Shown here piece after piece: positions 45,415-59,699 of a stretch of 64,000 bases of DNA (within the stretch, counting starts at the first letter, position 1; each line of letters starts with the position of its first letter). Under the pieces are notes generated by a model. The model saw nothing but the letters and a program-made list of their open reading frames with translations. It did no database searches and was not told where the DNA came from. The DNA comes from Chionoecetes opilio (taxonomy: Eukaryota; Arthropoda; Malacostraca; Decapoda; Majidae): positions 620,886-684,885 of the forward strand of contig JACEEZ010003598.1 of NCBI GenBank assembly GCA_016584305.1, given 5' to 3'. The position numbers and the translations under genes were made by a program.

Positions 45415-45635
45415 TGTTACTGGCAGTCTATTATTGTTTGTCCTAAGTTTAGCAAAAACAATTCCGTTGTTTGGTCTTCATTTAGTTTAATACTCTCATC
45501 TGCCAAATATACACTTAAAAGATACATAGTTACTACAACAGACCTTTGTCATAAGATTTCTATACCAAAGAGTATCCATTGATCTTTAAGCGTTGTTCGC
45601 ACAGTTATTGACAACCCTAATGGTTTATCACTTCC
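45415..45635 (-). pseudogene. RTC copy 2b, continuation (5' part)
   Basis: Resumes the RTC element cut at 33,425 with noisy sequence (TGTTACTGGCAGTCTATTAT onwards). Confidence 0.75.
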
Positions 45636-45639
45636 TGGT

Positions 45640-45836
45640 GTGACTGTGTGAGTGTGGTGTGTATGTGTGTGTGTGTGGACTGTGTGGGTGTGTTGTGTGT
45701 GTGGTGTGTGTGTATGTTGTATGTTTATGTGTGTTGGGTGTGTGTTGTGTGTGTGTTGTGTGTGTGTGGGTGTGACGGTGTGATTGTGTGTGTGTTGTGT
45801 GTGTGTGTGGTGTGTTTGTGTGTTGGTGTGTGTGTG
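45640..45836. repeat. (TG)n microsatellite, impure
   Basis: Counterpart of 24,906-25,070. Confidence 0.9.
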
Positions 45837-46343
45837 AAGCTTGTCATACCAAACTAAGGACTGGCTAGGGGAGTTTCTTTTCCTTTTAGTAAAACAATAT
45901 AACGAAATGAACCAATCACCAACAACACAACAACCACACAACAACAGTAAAAACACAACAACACCAACGACAAACCAATATGGTGAATAACTATGCTAAG
46001 GAAAAAATATATCAAAACTACCGTCAAAGATTTACCACTACACGAAAATCCAAGAAGATTAACAGAATAGTGATAAAGAGAGAAGATATTTATCATAAAA
46101 TTAAATTGTTTTATGAGTAAATACAAAAAGTTTAATATTTCGACTTACTTTTAGCGGATTTTTTTTGCGAATTTCTTACGTTGTTGGCGACGCAGACGAG
46201 AGAAAAATGTACTACAATGAGTCATAAAATAGTTTCCTATACTTGATGATTCATGAAAGGCAAAAGGGTGTATATTGTGGCAGTGTGAATATTGTGTTAC
46301 CTAAATTTTCCACATATATACGTCGTGACTGTCAGAAAGGGCA
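45837..46343. other. Spacer, counterpart of 25,071-25,560
   Basis: Contains a CAACAACACAAC tract. No gene. Confidence 0.6.
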
Positions 46344-46427
46344 CGCACACACGATCAACACACACGATCACACACACACACACACACACACAGATCCAGT
46401 CACACACACACACCACACACACACACA

Positions 46428-46459
<32 letters not shown>

Positions 46460-46460
46460 A

Positions 46461-46502
<42 letters not shown>

Positions 46503-46731
46503 ACTCACAGTCACAGTCACCAATGCCAGTCACACACACACAACACACACACACACATCACACACACCAACCACACACACAAACACCCTCACACAACCAC
46601 ACAATCACACACACACACACACACCACAGACCAACCCACCCACACCCACACACACACCACACACACACTCCAGTCACAGTCCACATCACAGTCCCCACAC
46701 ACACACACACACACGCACACCACATACACAC

Positions 46732-46767
<36 letters not shown>

Positions 46768-46970
46768 ACACACCACCCACACACACACACCACACACCCA
46801 GTCACAGCACAGTCACAATCACAGTCAACAATCACAGTCACACGACACACACACACACACCCACACACACACACAGCACACACACACCACATACACACAC
46901 ACACACAAACACACACACACAGTCACAGTCACAATTCACAGTCACACACACACACACACACACACACGGG
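46344..46970. repeat. (CA)n, expanded and impure
   Basis: About 630 bp against about 235 bp in copy 1, with more CAGTCACAGTC interludes. The 275- and 232-codon His/Thr ORFs are artefacts. Confidence 0.95.
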
Positions 46971-47144
46971 TCAATTGCAGTCTTTTATAACTCACTTTAT
47001 GAGTAAACCTAAACAAGCTTACACGTCAAGAATTTGTGAATATTTGTGGACTGGAGACAAATGTATATGATTTGGTTATTGTAGATAATATGAGAATGGA
47101 CTATTATGACGCTATTTATGTTATTTGTAAATAGTGGCTTGGCA

Positions 47145-47318
<174 letters not shown>

Positions 47319-48350
47319 ATGGTATATGAGTACTTTTTGGATGATAAGGTACAGAACAACATTAGCAGTTTTTGGTGGACTGATTCAGAATATAAAAGGC
47401 GACTCATACAGGCAGACATTGGTATCGTATATATTAGGCGTGTGTCTTATTGCTTTCCTCCATTGGGAGATCCATAGACCTATGGGAGACCCATATACCT
47501 ATGGGAGACCATAGACCTTGGGAGACTGATGGTACGAGATGGAATAGATATGGCAAACGATATTATTAACGTTGGTGCTTCCTTAACAATCTTCATTATA
47601 TTGTGCGAGTAGATGACTGGGGAGGCTAGTTACGAGCGAGTGCGAAGCGCTCGCGAGTCCTCACTCACTCGGATTTTTCCGGGATAAGCGGCCGACCCGA
47701 CCGACCACCGAGACGGCCGACATGACCCGACCGACCTTCAGCCTTTTTTAGGAGCTTATATCTTTGGGAATCCCCGCCGCCGATAGACAGCGATCTCGCC
47801 ATCTGATAGCCCCATTCAATCCCTATTTTGTGCTTGACATGTTTTGTCTCACGTTAGGGGTCATCATGGCGCGTGCGCGTGCCGCGTTAGGGGTGTCAGA
47901 CAACTGATCTTGCTATAGCTAATGAAACGCTGTAACCCGACTAAGTTGAAATTTGGTGTGTGGTTTGATACCACACACTAAGCATGTCACACAGGTAAAC
48001 TCTGGGTGCCGCCGCACGTGCGCACGTGCAGGAGCGAGTTTCTACGGGCTCTCGTCGTTCTCGCCGATTAAGCGTCTACATACACCTGTATCGCTTTTAT
48101 TCCTGATTTTGAAATGAGTTTGAAGAAAAACAGGAATGGGTAAAACATAGAAACGAAGAAATAGAAGTAGAAATAACAGGTAGTGCGCTGCTCACCTGCT
48201 GTGTTATATCTATGTTTTTGCTATGTTATATTTCTTATATAATTACGTTTTTTTATATTTTTCAAAGATTTTTGTCAATAAATATTCAAATTTTTGTTAT
48301 ATCCATACAACATGGGCCTAATATCATTACACATAAACGGCCGTTCACAC
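47319..48350. other. Spacer, counterpart of 26,078-27,092
   Basis: Contains the ~20-bp minisatellite (47,463-47,527), the hairpin with GGTGTGTGGT arms (about 47,955) and the GCACGTGCGCACGTGC palindrome (about 48,013). No gene. Confidence 0.6.
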
Positions 48351-48410
48351 ACCACACACACACAAGCACACACCACACCACACACACACACACCACACAC
48401 CACACGTCCA

Positions 48411-48660
48411 TGGGCACAGTTGGTTAGGGCGCTCGGCAATCATTCTGTGATCCGGCGTTCGATCCCCGACCCCGCTCATTTCCCGGGGATTTTTTCCACT
48501 GTGAAATTAGGCGTACTGTCCCTCTTGATCAAGGGATGGGGATGTTGGTATGTTGGCGATCACGTAATAGATCGTTAATAATGAGCTCTAAGCTCGCACT
48601 GTGAGGTTTTTAAAAGTGCGATCACGAGCCAAGCATCGATCGCGTGACAAGACCATGGTG
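48411..48660 (+). mobile_element. tRNA-derived SINE, copy 2
   Basis: Same as 27,153-27,410. B box GTTCGATCCC at 48,457-48,466, A box slightly damaged (GGGCACAGTTGG). Confidence 0.6.
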
Positions 48661-48714
48661 ACTACTACCTACACACATACACACACACACACACACCACC
48701 CACACTCACCTCTC

Positions 48715-48925
48715 CTCGACGGCGAGCGGCAGTCCCCCCTCAGGTTCACTGTCGTCCTCGGAGGCGGAGAGGCAGTCCCCTCGGTCCTCGCTGTCATCGC
48801 TCGGGGGCAGGAGGGGCAGTGCCCTCGGACTCGCTGTCATCTTCGGGGGCAGAGGGCAGTCCCCCTCGGTCTCAATTCTTCTCGTGGGTACAGAGGGGCA
48901 GTGCCCCTCGGTCTAGATGTCATCC
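48715..48925. repeat. 42-bp tandem repeat, copy 2
   Basis: Noisy counterpart of 27,452-27,668. Confidence 0.8.
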
Positions 48926-49109
48926 TCGTCTCCGATGATTACCGGGAGACCGATGGAGAGAACCTTCTGCCTTCGCCTCCAGGCTGTCACCTTGGAGGTT
49001 CGTCGCCCCAATGTACTTCAGTGTGCGTCCCCCCAGTGACTGTGGTGACTCGGGGCGGGAGGCGTTGCGGGGTCGAGAGACTTGGAACCTGAGAAGGAAA
49101 GTACTTGTG

Positions 49110-49330
49110 GTGGATGGAGTTTAATACATAGCATTATAGATCATACTTGGAACCAGGTCGTGCGCGTGAGGTGGTGACAGGTTGGAGTTAATACTAAGTA
49201 ATGTAGATCATCTTGAACCGGTTTGCCGCGGTGGAGGTGACAGTTTGAGTTAATACATAAGTAATGTAAGATTCATCCTTGAACCAAGTTGTGGCCGCTT
49301 GGAGGTGACGGTTGGAGTTAAGGATGATTT
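49110..49330. repeat. 66-69-bp tandem repeat, copy 2
   Basis: Noisy counterpart of 27,848-28,055. Confidence 0.8.
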
Positions 49331-49749
49331 TGATAAACTTCCAAATAAGGTCATGTTCGCCAATCGTCTTTACTCCAACTGTACATCCCATTTTTCGGGT
49401 GCATGAATGAGGCTTGATGGTTTGAACGACTCACGCGTCACCGGGGGGGGGGAGAAGGTCTGGAGAAATGCACACGAAGGATGCATGCTGGCCAGAGCAA
49501 GAGTCCACCGAGGAAGTTGCAGGTTTTGGAGTTTACGCCCTCGAGCACCCTCCCTCCTGGAGCCAAGGATTGAAGTACAAGGCGGGTTTTAACCCAGTCC
49601 AAGGGGGATGCCCTGTACAGGGCAGTCCCTTGCCGGTCCCCAAAGCCGGATAAATAGAGAGGGTTGAGGTTGTGTTAACTGCCACCTCGTAAAAAAATTA
49701 CCTGTTACTACAAACGTGGCCGGCAAGCCTCGGAATTAGGACAGACCTT

Positions 49750-51150
49750 TAGATGACGACTTAGTGATCACGTCCGTGCTGAATCAACCGACCCTGAACG
49801 CACCCCCTATGACCCCCCCAAACGGTCCTCGAGTGGCGGAACTGCCAGGCCCTCGAGACGTCAGCCTCTGGCCGTAACCCCCCCGGCGTGCAGGAGCTGC
49901 TCGGTGGTAAGGAAGAAAGCATGAAGCTGGATTGCGAGCATTGGCTCGTTTGTTTCGCAGACTGTGATAATGTTTTCTCAAATAAGAGGCAAGCAAAGAA
50001 AATCATCCGTGCATTGAATTAAAATCAGCAGAAGATGAAGGCGAAGCGGAGAACAGGATAAGGCGCTTAACGCCCAAGTTGAGCAGACAGAACAGAATGA
50101 AAGCTGCCCAGGGCACGGAGCGCCTGAGAAGGAGTCTGAGATCGTCAACGAGATTTCAAGATCAATCTCCGAACTCATTGCGAGCATGGTGTATTTGTCT
50201 CCATTTTGTAAGCCAGGTGTCCCGTCATCCAACTAGCAAAGAAAAACACCCAGCTGATAGATCCTAAAATGTCGAAGAAATAGAAGAGGGCGGAGAGCGA
50301 GTGATCGTCTGAGAGCGAGAAGGACAGAAGCGAGATTGTATTATGGCTCTTTTGGCTCATTCTGGAGAGGCATGAATCCGCCGAGGAGCCTCTTCCCTGG
50401 GGATAGGAGTTCCTGAAGAAGTCTGGTCTGGAGCAAGAAGGACGAGAAGCCCCTCAGCTGGACTGCGAGCACTGCGCGTTGGCTCAGACTAGCGAAAATG
50501 TGTTTCCCTCAAATACAAGACAACCAAAGAACATTGTCATTGCGCTGAGTAAGCAGAAGATTGGGAAAAAGGAACGAAACGAGAAATAATAAGGCGCTCA
50601 ACGCCAAACTTCAGAGAATAATGATACAACCGCTGCCCAGGTGGACGGGGCTCCTGAGGACAGTCCGAGGATTGTCAAAATTTGAAGATCGCTTCCGGGA
50701 CTCAATGCGAGCTTGTGTATTTGTCGCGTATTGGTGAGCAATGGTTTCCCGTCATTTAGGTGACCGAAAAAAAAAACCACTAACAAGATTATAAAATGAT
50801 GAAGAGAAGAAGAGGCACCAGCTGAGGAGCGAGCGTGTAGCGGCGGCTTAACGCCAGCTGGCCAAGCGCAGAGCGAGGCGGCAACCCCGACTCCGCCACC
50901 AACAACTCACACCAGCAAATCAGTTCACGTTGATCCAGACTGCCGCGGCTATTAAAATCGGGAACATTTAACTTTCAAGATTACTTTTAAAAGAGTGGAT
51001 GGGCGTAATAGCAAGAGTGCGCGAAACGCCTCCACTAGCTGAATGACGACAATGGCGGAGGTCTTCACTGAGTGACATCAGGCGACTGCCTGCCCTACGC
51101 GCTGCACAAAGTTCTGACACGCGGGGCAAGTATAATGTGGGGCACGCGGC
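49750..51150 (+). pseudogene. CEHC-module gene, copy 2 (broken)
   Basis: Follows 28,470-29,860 throughout. MKLDCEH is readable at 49,921, and the TAG after GTCGAAGAAA is kept at about 50,281. The downstream Met (ATGGCTCTTTTGGC, 50,343) and the C-terminal region can also be matched, but indels every 20-40 bases destroy both frames. It is either a decayed paralogue or the same gene read with errors. Confidence 0.75.
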
Positions 51151-51494
51151 GATAGAAGACTTCATATAAAACAACAACAACACTTTCGAGTTAGATGATC
51201 AGAGCAAACACTTGCCGAAATACTTACTTGTTTAACCTTCTTGAATGGAATGTGCCAGCCTGTGTTGGCGGCGAATCAAGCCAACCATTGCACACTGACT
51301 ATCGGGACACGCGCCCAGATTAACTTAACAAGCAAGTGTCTAATTGTCCGTAGCGTCGGTCTTACTGCCTCATTTGTGTCCTGGTTCAATTACTTAATTT
51401 TGCCACAAATTGCTTGTCTAATAACTGGAGGCAAACTATTGACCGTAAATCACGTCTCTGAAGATTGTTCAGCATTTCCATAGTTTTATTATTA
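51151..51494. other. 3' flank of CEHC copy 2
   Basis: Counterpart of 29,860-30,204. No gene. Confidence 0.5.
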
Positions 51495-51985
51495 TAACTG
51501 CTCTATCTATCACCTGTATGACCCTATTACTGCACACTATATTAAACACTGATGCTATCTAGCAACCTGTATGACCCTATTACTGCAACACTATATTATA
51601 CACGGACCTATCTATCAACCTACATGGCCCTATTCTTGCAACACTATATTCGGCACTGATCTATCTGATCTATCAACCTGTATGACCTATTACTGCAACA
51701 CCATATTAATACACTGATATCTCTAACCCACCTGTATGAAAACCCTATTAATGTCAACACTATATTCTACCCTGATCTCTCTATCAACCCTGTATGACCC
51801 CCTATTACCTGCCACCCATATTATACACTGATCTATCTATCAACCTTATGAACCCTATTACTGCAACACCATATTATACACTGATCTATCTATCAACCTG
51901 TACGGACCCTATTACGGCAACACCATTTATACACTGATCTATCTATCACCCTGTTATGACACTATTACTGCACACTATATTGCCA
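51495..51985 (+). repeat. 53-bp minisatellite, copy 2 (~9 units)
   Basis: Same unit as 30,205-31,376 but under half the length, with indels. Confidence 0.9.
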
Positions 51986-52300
51986 CTTATCACACTTATC
52001 TACACTCATCACACAGTTATAGACGTGGTTCTACCATTCATACAGCCTCTTAAAGTATTTCCTCTTGATTCCTTCCGTCACCTTTACAAAAAGATAAATT
52101 TCTTCTAGCAACATACAGATATGTTCTCGTAGGTAAATTCTTTCAACAGAAGGCAATAGAAGATAGGTAAGTGTTCTATTACGTATATATATTATTCTAC
52201 TGTACAGGTGAAAAATGTCAAGGTATGAGATTTTCTCTTAGTTTCCGTTGAATAATCCAACCATTTTTCTACTTCCGGAAAAATGGAGGAAGTTCTCAGA
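51986..52300. other. Post-minisatellite spacer, copy 2
   Basis: Counterpart of 1,736-2,060. No gene. Confidence 0.55.
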
Positions 52301-52387
52301 CTGTGTGTGTGTGTGTGTGTGTGTTGTGCTGTGTGTGTTTGTGTGTGTGTGGTGTGTGTGGGTGTGTGTGTGTGTTGTGTGTGTGAT
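52301..52387. repeat. (TG)n microsatellite
   Basis: Closes copy 2 of the unit. The RTC element follows directly. Confidence 0.9.
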
Positions 52388-52394
52388 GGAAATT

Positions 52395-53005
52395 TGAATT
52401 GATTGAATTGAATAAGGTTAATTAATCAGACTTTCAACACCAGTATGGAGCACAGCTCCTTAATTACCAACAAGTCATTATCCATATCAAACAACATAAT
52501 ACATCTTATCAGATACATAACGCGATATTTCATCTGAACATTTTAAATATTACATCCACGGGAAATATCTATCCTATTTTTAATGTGTTACCATTATACT
52601 CTGCATTAATGTATAAATTTTTCTCTGCTTGGTTTAATCCGAAATACTCTGGGATCTAGTCATGCCTGAGCTGACTTATTGCTGATTATTACATTCTAAG
52701 ACAACATGGTATTCTCCCCTAGATCTGGCACCATCACATTTATCACAAAGGCTTTCCTCTTCTGGGCACATTTTGGTATCTTCCTGCTGTTACTGGCAGT
52801 CTATTATTGTTTGTCCTAAGTTTTAGCAAAAACAATTCGTGATTTGGTCTTCAATTTAGTTAAATACTCCTCTCTGCACAAATATACACTTAAAAGATAC
52901 ATAGTTACTACAAAACAGACTTTGTCATAAGATTTATATACCAAAGAGTAATCATTTGAATCTTTAAGCCTTTGTTTCACGGGGGCGGGGGGCGGGCAGT
53001 TCTTG
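52395..53005 (-). pseudogene. RTC element, copy 3a
   Basis: Matches 32,300-32,905 with indels. An extra GGGGGCGGGGGGCGGG run at 52,981-52,996 interrupts the 5' part of the frame and is absent from the other copies. Confidence 0.7.
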
Positions 53006-53039
53006 TCAACCCTACTGGGTTAGTCACTTCCTGTTCCTG

Positions 53040-53079
53040 GTGTGACTGTGTGTCTGTGTGTATGTGTGTGTGTGTGACT

Positions 53080-53135
<56 letters not shown>

Positions 53136-53150
53136 TGTGTGGTTTTGCGT
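53040..53150. repeat. (TG)n microsatellite
   Basis: TG tract between RTC copies 3a and 3b. Confidence 0.95.
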
Positions 53151-53155
53151 GTGTG

Positions 53156-53555
53156 AATTAATTGATGGAATTGAATTTGAATAAGGTTTATTACTCAACT
53201 TCAACAAAGTATGGATCACTAGCTCCTTAATTGCCAACTAGTATATCCATATCAAACAACATAAGCATCTTACAGATACATAACAGCTATTTTCATCTGA
53301 ACAGTTTAAATATTACATCCAGGAATATATTATCCTATTTAATGTGTTAACATTATTAGTCTGCTTTAATGTAATAATTTTCTCTGCGTGGTCCTAGTCC
53401 AGAAATACTCTGGGATATAGTCATGCCTGAGCTGACTTTTGCCTGATTATTATATTACCACTCTAAACACAATGTATTCTCCCCTATGATCTCACCATCA
53501 CATTTATCACAAAGGCTTTCCTCTCTGGGCACATTTTGGTATCTTCCTGCTGTTA
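53156..53555 (-). mobile_element. RTC copy 3b, interrupted
   Basis: Cut at TGTTA (53,551-53,555) by the CR1-like element, as in copies 1 and 2. Its continuation is not found after 62,838. Confidence 0.75.
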
Positions 53556-53750
53556 GTCAGTTCGTCTGTCGCCACCGTCTAGTCAACACGCACCCTCTCG
53601 GCTCCTACTCTTGGATACCATTGCTGGAAAGGCAAAATAACACCAACCTCTAAGATGAATCCGGCACCAGGTGTTAACATTGTGACATGCTGTAAACAAC
53701 GTAAAAAAGATGTTGTTACGAGAAATTATTTCCTACGAACAGACTGAAAC

Positions 53751-54510
53751 ATGGATCGGGCCAAACGAGCGAACCACCTGTGATGACGAAGTGAGGCTGA
53801 ATCACTTATTGAATCGCTGTCCGAAGATCCAAATCACTAGTGAAAGTGCTATCAACTAATAATTTCTGTTCAACTGCTGATAACTTTCCAGTGTACTATC
53901 AGAAACTGAAGGAAAAAGACAAGCAAGATTATTAATTCTAGCAAGTGAAATGAACAACCTAGGACAAAGTATGTGACCTGGTAACAAGACTCGATAGTGT
54001 TCGACCAATACGAACGTGGTGACAAGTCCTCTTCAGTGTCCCCTCACTCCTGAGAGAAACTCACATGGACTCACACAGCTCGTGTAGTGTGAAGCACAAT
54101 AAGTGCAAATTAAGATACACATCAAAGAAATCTGATATCATTGTCACACATAGGCTTGATCCACAAACAGAACGAAACGGCCATCTCGTTACCTTTGAAC
54201 ATAACCCTCAAACAAGATCTCATTGGTGGCATGCATAAAACTGAAACCAAACTGTACATAAACGAAAGCCTAACTCCTCTCGCAAAAACTTGTTCAACAC
54301 TATTCTCAACATCAGAAGTACAACATAAAGCAAAATTTCAACAGTGTTACACAAAGACGAAACAATACTCAGCAAGCTACGAAACTCCACCCTAAACACT
54401 CAATATTTAATATAAATCACTTATGTCGCTTCCTGGATAAATACACACAAATGATGGACACCTACCAAGCAAAGTGGTTCCCAGGCCAATGCAAGCTACA
54501 GATTAACAAT
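53751..54510 (+). pseudogene. ORF1 remnant, copy 3
   Basis: Starts ATGGATCGGGCC and follows the 33,621 frame, but indels shift it from the first codons. A late segment (54,141-54,395) reads LKQDLIGG and LYINESLTP as in the clean copy. Confidence 0.75.
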
Positions 54511-54539
54511 GAAACATAGATGACACCACACACAACGCC

Positions 54540-55490
54540 TCTACCATTGCTCGGACTACTTCCGCTACCATTATTATTGGTCGTCTCTGTCTCTACTGTT
54601 ATCATAGATGATACTGCTACCAGCGTTACCTCTATTACTATTACTCTCACTATCCCCCCCCATCGCTACTACTATGCTTTTGCTGACATCTATATCATTA
54701 CTATTGTTTCCGTTGTTTATCATCGCGACCGCACTACCACAACTCGGTAATTACTATCTCACTACTACTGTTACTATTGTCATCGCTACCCTACCACTAC
54801 TACTGGTATGTACTACCTCACTACTACGGTTACTGTTATCATCGCTACCACTACTACTGTGTACTACCAGCACTACTACTTTATGTTATCATCGCAACCC
54901 GACTACTATACTACAATACTACTACTATAAATTGTTATCAATCGCTACCACTACTATTGTTACACTACCATCATACTACCTGTTAATGTTATCATCGCTA
55001 CCGACTACACACTGTACTTCCATCACTACTACTGTTTTACTATTGTCCATTCCACGACACCGACTACCACTACTATGGGTAATGTACGACCATCACTCTA
55101 CTGTTACCTGTTATCATCGCTAACCATCGGACTACTGTACTACCATCACTACTACTGTTAATGTAATCATCGCTACCACTACTTCTGTACTCCATCACAC
55201 TACTGTTACTGTTATCATCGCTACCACTACTACTGTAACTACATCACTACTACTGTTACTTTGTTAATCGCTACCACTCTACTGTACTAACCATCACTAC
55301 TACTGTTCTGTTTATCATCGCTAACCATACCACTACTACTGGTAATGTCTACTATCACTACTACGTTACTATTGTCATCGCTACCACTACCACTAACTAC
55401 TGTAATGTACCTACTACCACATTACTAATGTTACTGTTATATCGCTACCCCTACTAGACTCTGTACTACATCGCACTACTATTGCTTATC
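54540..55490 (+). repeat. ~50-bp ACT-rich minisatellite, copy 3
   Basis: Same array as in copies 1 and 2. It carries no BEL/Pao insertion. Confidence 0.85.
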
Positions 55491-55670
55491 AGCGCATTAT
55501 TATGTTGTTATTATATTATTATATTATTATATGATTATTATTATTTTATTATCAATATTTTGTTACTATTATCCCTTATATTATATTTGTTATTATTATT
55601 ATCAATTAGTTTTGTGATTATTATTATTATTATTATTATTATTTATTATTCTTACACTTCTACTATTGTT
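55491..55670. repeat. (TTA)n microsatellite
   Basis: Counterpart of 41,641-41,840. Confidence 0.9.
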
Positions 55671-55689
55671 ATTAGATATGCTTACCACT

Positions 55690-58457
55690 ATCATATCGCA
55701 TATGAATTTATTTCTAAAAATCGATAATTATTGCACTACATTTTTTCTCTGCCAAAAATGAAAAAAATTATTGACCTTATCTCTCTGCATACGTGTTTTG
55801 CACTGGCGCATGTTGGAACAAATTTATTATCTTCTCTTTTTTTGTTATTAATTACTACCATTTATCATGTTTTTATTTCCTTTATCCCCTATATTTACCA
55901 CCATGTAGAACTTATTCCACTTCTCTGTTCAACGAAACTGATCCCCATCCAAATGACATTGCCCTGGAAATTATAAATCAACTGTATGGGCACTCTTGAT
56001 TTTAATGCACTCTTCGAAATATTATGAACATCACATCATTCCACAATTTATAACTACTTCCAGAGGTTCCTTCACACTCCACATCTACATATAAACTCCT
56101 AGATTCGTTCCAAAAAACTTGAAAGCATTCAGTCCTTTTTTGAGTGTCCCTTAACTGTTCCCCCCATATCATTGCAATTTCTGAACCTGGCTCCGGAAAA
56201 TCAATAAACAGCTCTTTGAATTTACAGGATACCACTCCATCATCTCATAAGAAAAACACGGGCTCGCGAGGTGTCTTCCATTTTTTGTGTAGATTAACTA
56301 AATTCCAGAACAACAAAATGATCTAATCTAGTTAATGATGACATATAAATAAAATACAGTTAAAATACCAGTACTTCTATTAACTTTCTTATTTTCGCTA
56401 TAATACAGACCAAGACTATCAGTTCGCGTAGAACCAATTTTCTGACATATTGAATTTCATTTTTAGTGAACAAGGCAATAAATACCAAATCATTTTAATT
56501 GGGGTTTCAATAACTTTACTCGAACACGAACCCACGCACCAACAACAATTTCTTACAAGCATTCAACTTTACATTTTACTTCCACATATTGCCAGACCTA
56601 CAGATTTTCCAGATAGTGAAAATTTAAGAAGCGCACCATCCCCTTCTTGACCATATATACACAAATTTCTTGAACATTCACTTCAGGAATAATATACTTT
56701 CCTATATCTGACCATCTACCGATTTTCCTGAACATATCGTCCCTTCCTTAAGCAATAACTACATAAAATTAATTAGAACTTAACCCCTGAAACAAGCAAC
56801 TTTTTTTCCCATAAACTACCATACTGCGTGGAACATCTTTTCTCCTCAACTGAGGCCGATTTAAACTTCAATGCTTCCTAAAAAATTAATGAAATTCACA
56901 ATGAATGCTTCCCAATACAACCAATTTGTTTCCGAAAAAAGACTAAAACAACCCTTGGATAACTACATCAGTAAATTAAATTAATAAAAATAAAAACAAT
57001 TTTATATAAGGATTATAAAATTGGTGGGCAATATCCAAACTTATTATAAGGAATCAGTACACGACACTTACAGTCTGATAAAAAAAGCCAAAATCTCACA
57101 CTATATAATATTTTTACAAATTTTAAAAATGATACTAAAAGAATATGGAATGCCGTCACCACTTAAAAATAATCATAAAAAACAATTACCTTAACTACTT
57201 CCCTTACTAAGCAAAATACTTAGAGAGCCCTCAGAAATATCTGAGGCATTCAATGAATACTACGTCAATATGCTCCTAAACTGATCAAAACATTCACCCT
57301 CTTTCTTCTATTGAGCCACCAGCTTCTTACGGGGTGACTACCCAGCATCGATGGCGTTTCCTCTGTTCTTCACAAGATGTTATCTAAATTAATCAATTCC
57401 CGACAGAACAAAAAAAAAAAAAGGTAATCCACACGAAATTCCCAGTCTCATTATTAAAGAAATTCAAAACAAATGCCATTACCAATTTCCTTATTGTTAA
57501 TCACTCTGTTGAAAAGGGAGTATTTCCACATGCCTGAAACACGCCACCGTATTCCTATCCATAAAAATGGCACAAAAGACAACATCGCTAACCTACCGAC
57601 CATATCATTGCTCAATACATTCTCAAAAATCTTTGAAACTATAATGAAAACACATTTACATTTTCCTTGCATATAATTCTACATTATCACTGAACAATTT
57701 TGTTTTCGGACAATTTGAGCACATTTGGATGTGTTTCAAATTTTTCTGAAAACTTTACTTGACACGAGTTACATCTCTCTCTACTAAGCATTTCGTTATT
57801 TTTCTAAAGATTTGATACGGTTAGACACGACATTCTATTACTAAACTAAACATTAATGGACCGTGGCACTCATTCATGACTGGTTTAAAGATTATCTAGC
57901 ACTAACAGAACCCAGTCTAATAAAATTTCAAATCATTTATCAACACCCCGACAATAAATATGGAGTTCCACTGTGTAGTGTTTTAGGACCGTTCCGATTT
58001 CTAATATATAGAATGACCTTCCTCCATATTCGCTCAGCCTTAAAACACTGCTCTTTGCCGACGATGCTACTTTTACGCTTTCTTGAAATGATACTAAATC
58101 AATGTTGTGAAATGGCAAACTCTAACTAAAACTCTTCCATGAAGGGTGTGTTGCCATAATAACCGTTTTAATCTACTAGATAAAACGTTTTCCAATGTTT
58201 TTTCACTAAACAGACACAAACAATATTACCAATCTCTGCAATATAACATTATATCATAAAATTAACCAAACAACATAAATTATTGGATGACACTTTGACG
58301 AAGCCCTACTTTTCCAACCCTATATCCAAACTTTTGTCTGACACTATCACTAGGATTGTATTCACTATTTTTCAGTTACAGACCTCATGCAAAGAACGTA
58401 TTAAGAATACTTTACAATGCCCATGTAATACCAATCTTACAATACTGTGTCCCTATC
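55690..58457 (+). pseudogene. Endonuclease-RT of CR1-like element (copy 3)
   Basis: Shows an APE endonuclease stretch at 56,450-56,650 (LIG, LLEHEPTHQQ, HIARPTDFPDSEN), an RT entry near 57,593-57,640 (YRP-like, then LLNTFSKIFETIM in 57,473-57,676), VLGPFRFLIYRM at about 57,980, and LFADDATF at 58,051-58,074. Frames change often. It ends where the 58,458 element inserts, and its remaining sequence resumes at 62,071. Confidence 0.78.
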
Positions 58458-59699
58458 AAAGAGAGAATCAAATCTTCAATCAAGAGAGAATGATTCCTTT
58501 ATAGATGCTCGAAAAGTTGTGTGTCACGCAATCCTTTGCACTTGAATATGGATCTTATACAATTGATACTAACCTGGATAGTTTTTTTACTTGAATGAGT
58601 AGATTACAATTTCTGATGCAAGTTTTCTTGTAGGATGTTTAAATTACCTTGCTATACGATAGTTTGCCCTAAAGAAACATTTACATTTATTTTCTTACAA
58701 TATCGCAGCATTCCATTACATATTAATGAATTTATAGATTGAATGCTCACTTCATTAGTACCACTCTTTTGATGTGATTAGTTTGTGTGGACGAGGCTCA
58801 CACCTGATATACAACATTTGTATAATATTCCCCAATACACCTATGTACTCTAACATTCTTACTAGCAAAGTGGAGGAGTTACATTATACTGAAGACATGC
58901 TATGTAAGTTTTAAAAGAACTGATATGACTATGAAAAATGAATGCATGGAAACAATATTTTGTGAGGTGGGTGACTCAGGTGTCTGGTACTTTTATTGTT
59001 TGGCAACATATATAGGCGACCCCTTCTGATGCTAAGAGTATTCTTGATAAAGTTTTGATGAAGTGCTCACGAAAAAAATAATGAATAAAATAGCATACAT
59101 TTCTGGAGATTTTAATATCTAGACTTTTTAAATCCGACCAAAATAGGTCTGTATCTGAACGAATTAATATAAAGTAATTCACAAGCATTTCTTTAACATA
59201 ATTACACAACCAACAAGAGTTACAGTTCACTGCAACTAATATTGATCACATTTGGTCTAACAACATTAGGCGTAATATTTAAGGAATTATTTATGACACT
59301 ACGTCTGATATTTTCCTGTAATTTTCGTATTTCTATCTGAAGACCTCAACAAACGATAGTGATCAGTTCATTCATATTCTTTTAGAATTACTCCTACTGA
59401 CGATGGATGTCCTGTAGAAATGTTAAATTATACTAATTGGGACTTAGTTTTTGGGCTTCAAAAAACTCAATGTATGTTACAGTAATTTTCTAACTATTTT
59501 TCCTGCTTGTTTCAACAATCCTTTCCGCATTAATAACTACAAAATGTAACTCCAGCATGTACGTAAACATTATATAAACCCCAGATAAGTTAACATGATT
59601 TAAAGAAAAAAATAGGGTCCAAAGGAAATATTCAAAACATCCCATTACGTATGGGGCATGTATATACGCAGACTCCGCAACAGTAACCAGCCGAATAAA

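Noticed and set aside
46243..47070. 275-codon His/Thr ORF and similar Cys-Val ORFs over CA/TG tracts (also 25,483-25,839 and 9,942-10,138)
   Set aside because: They are translations of dinucleotide repeats with no other content.
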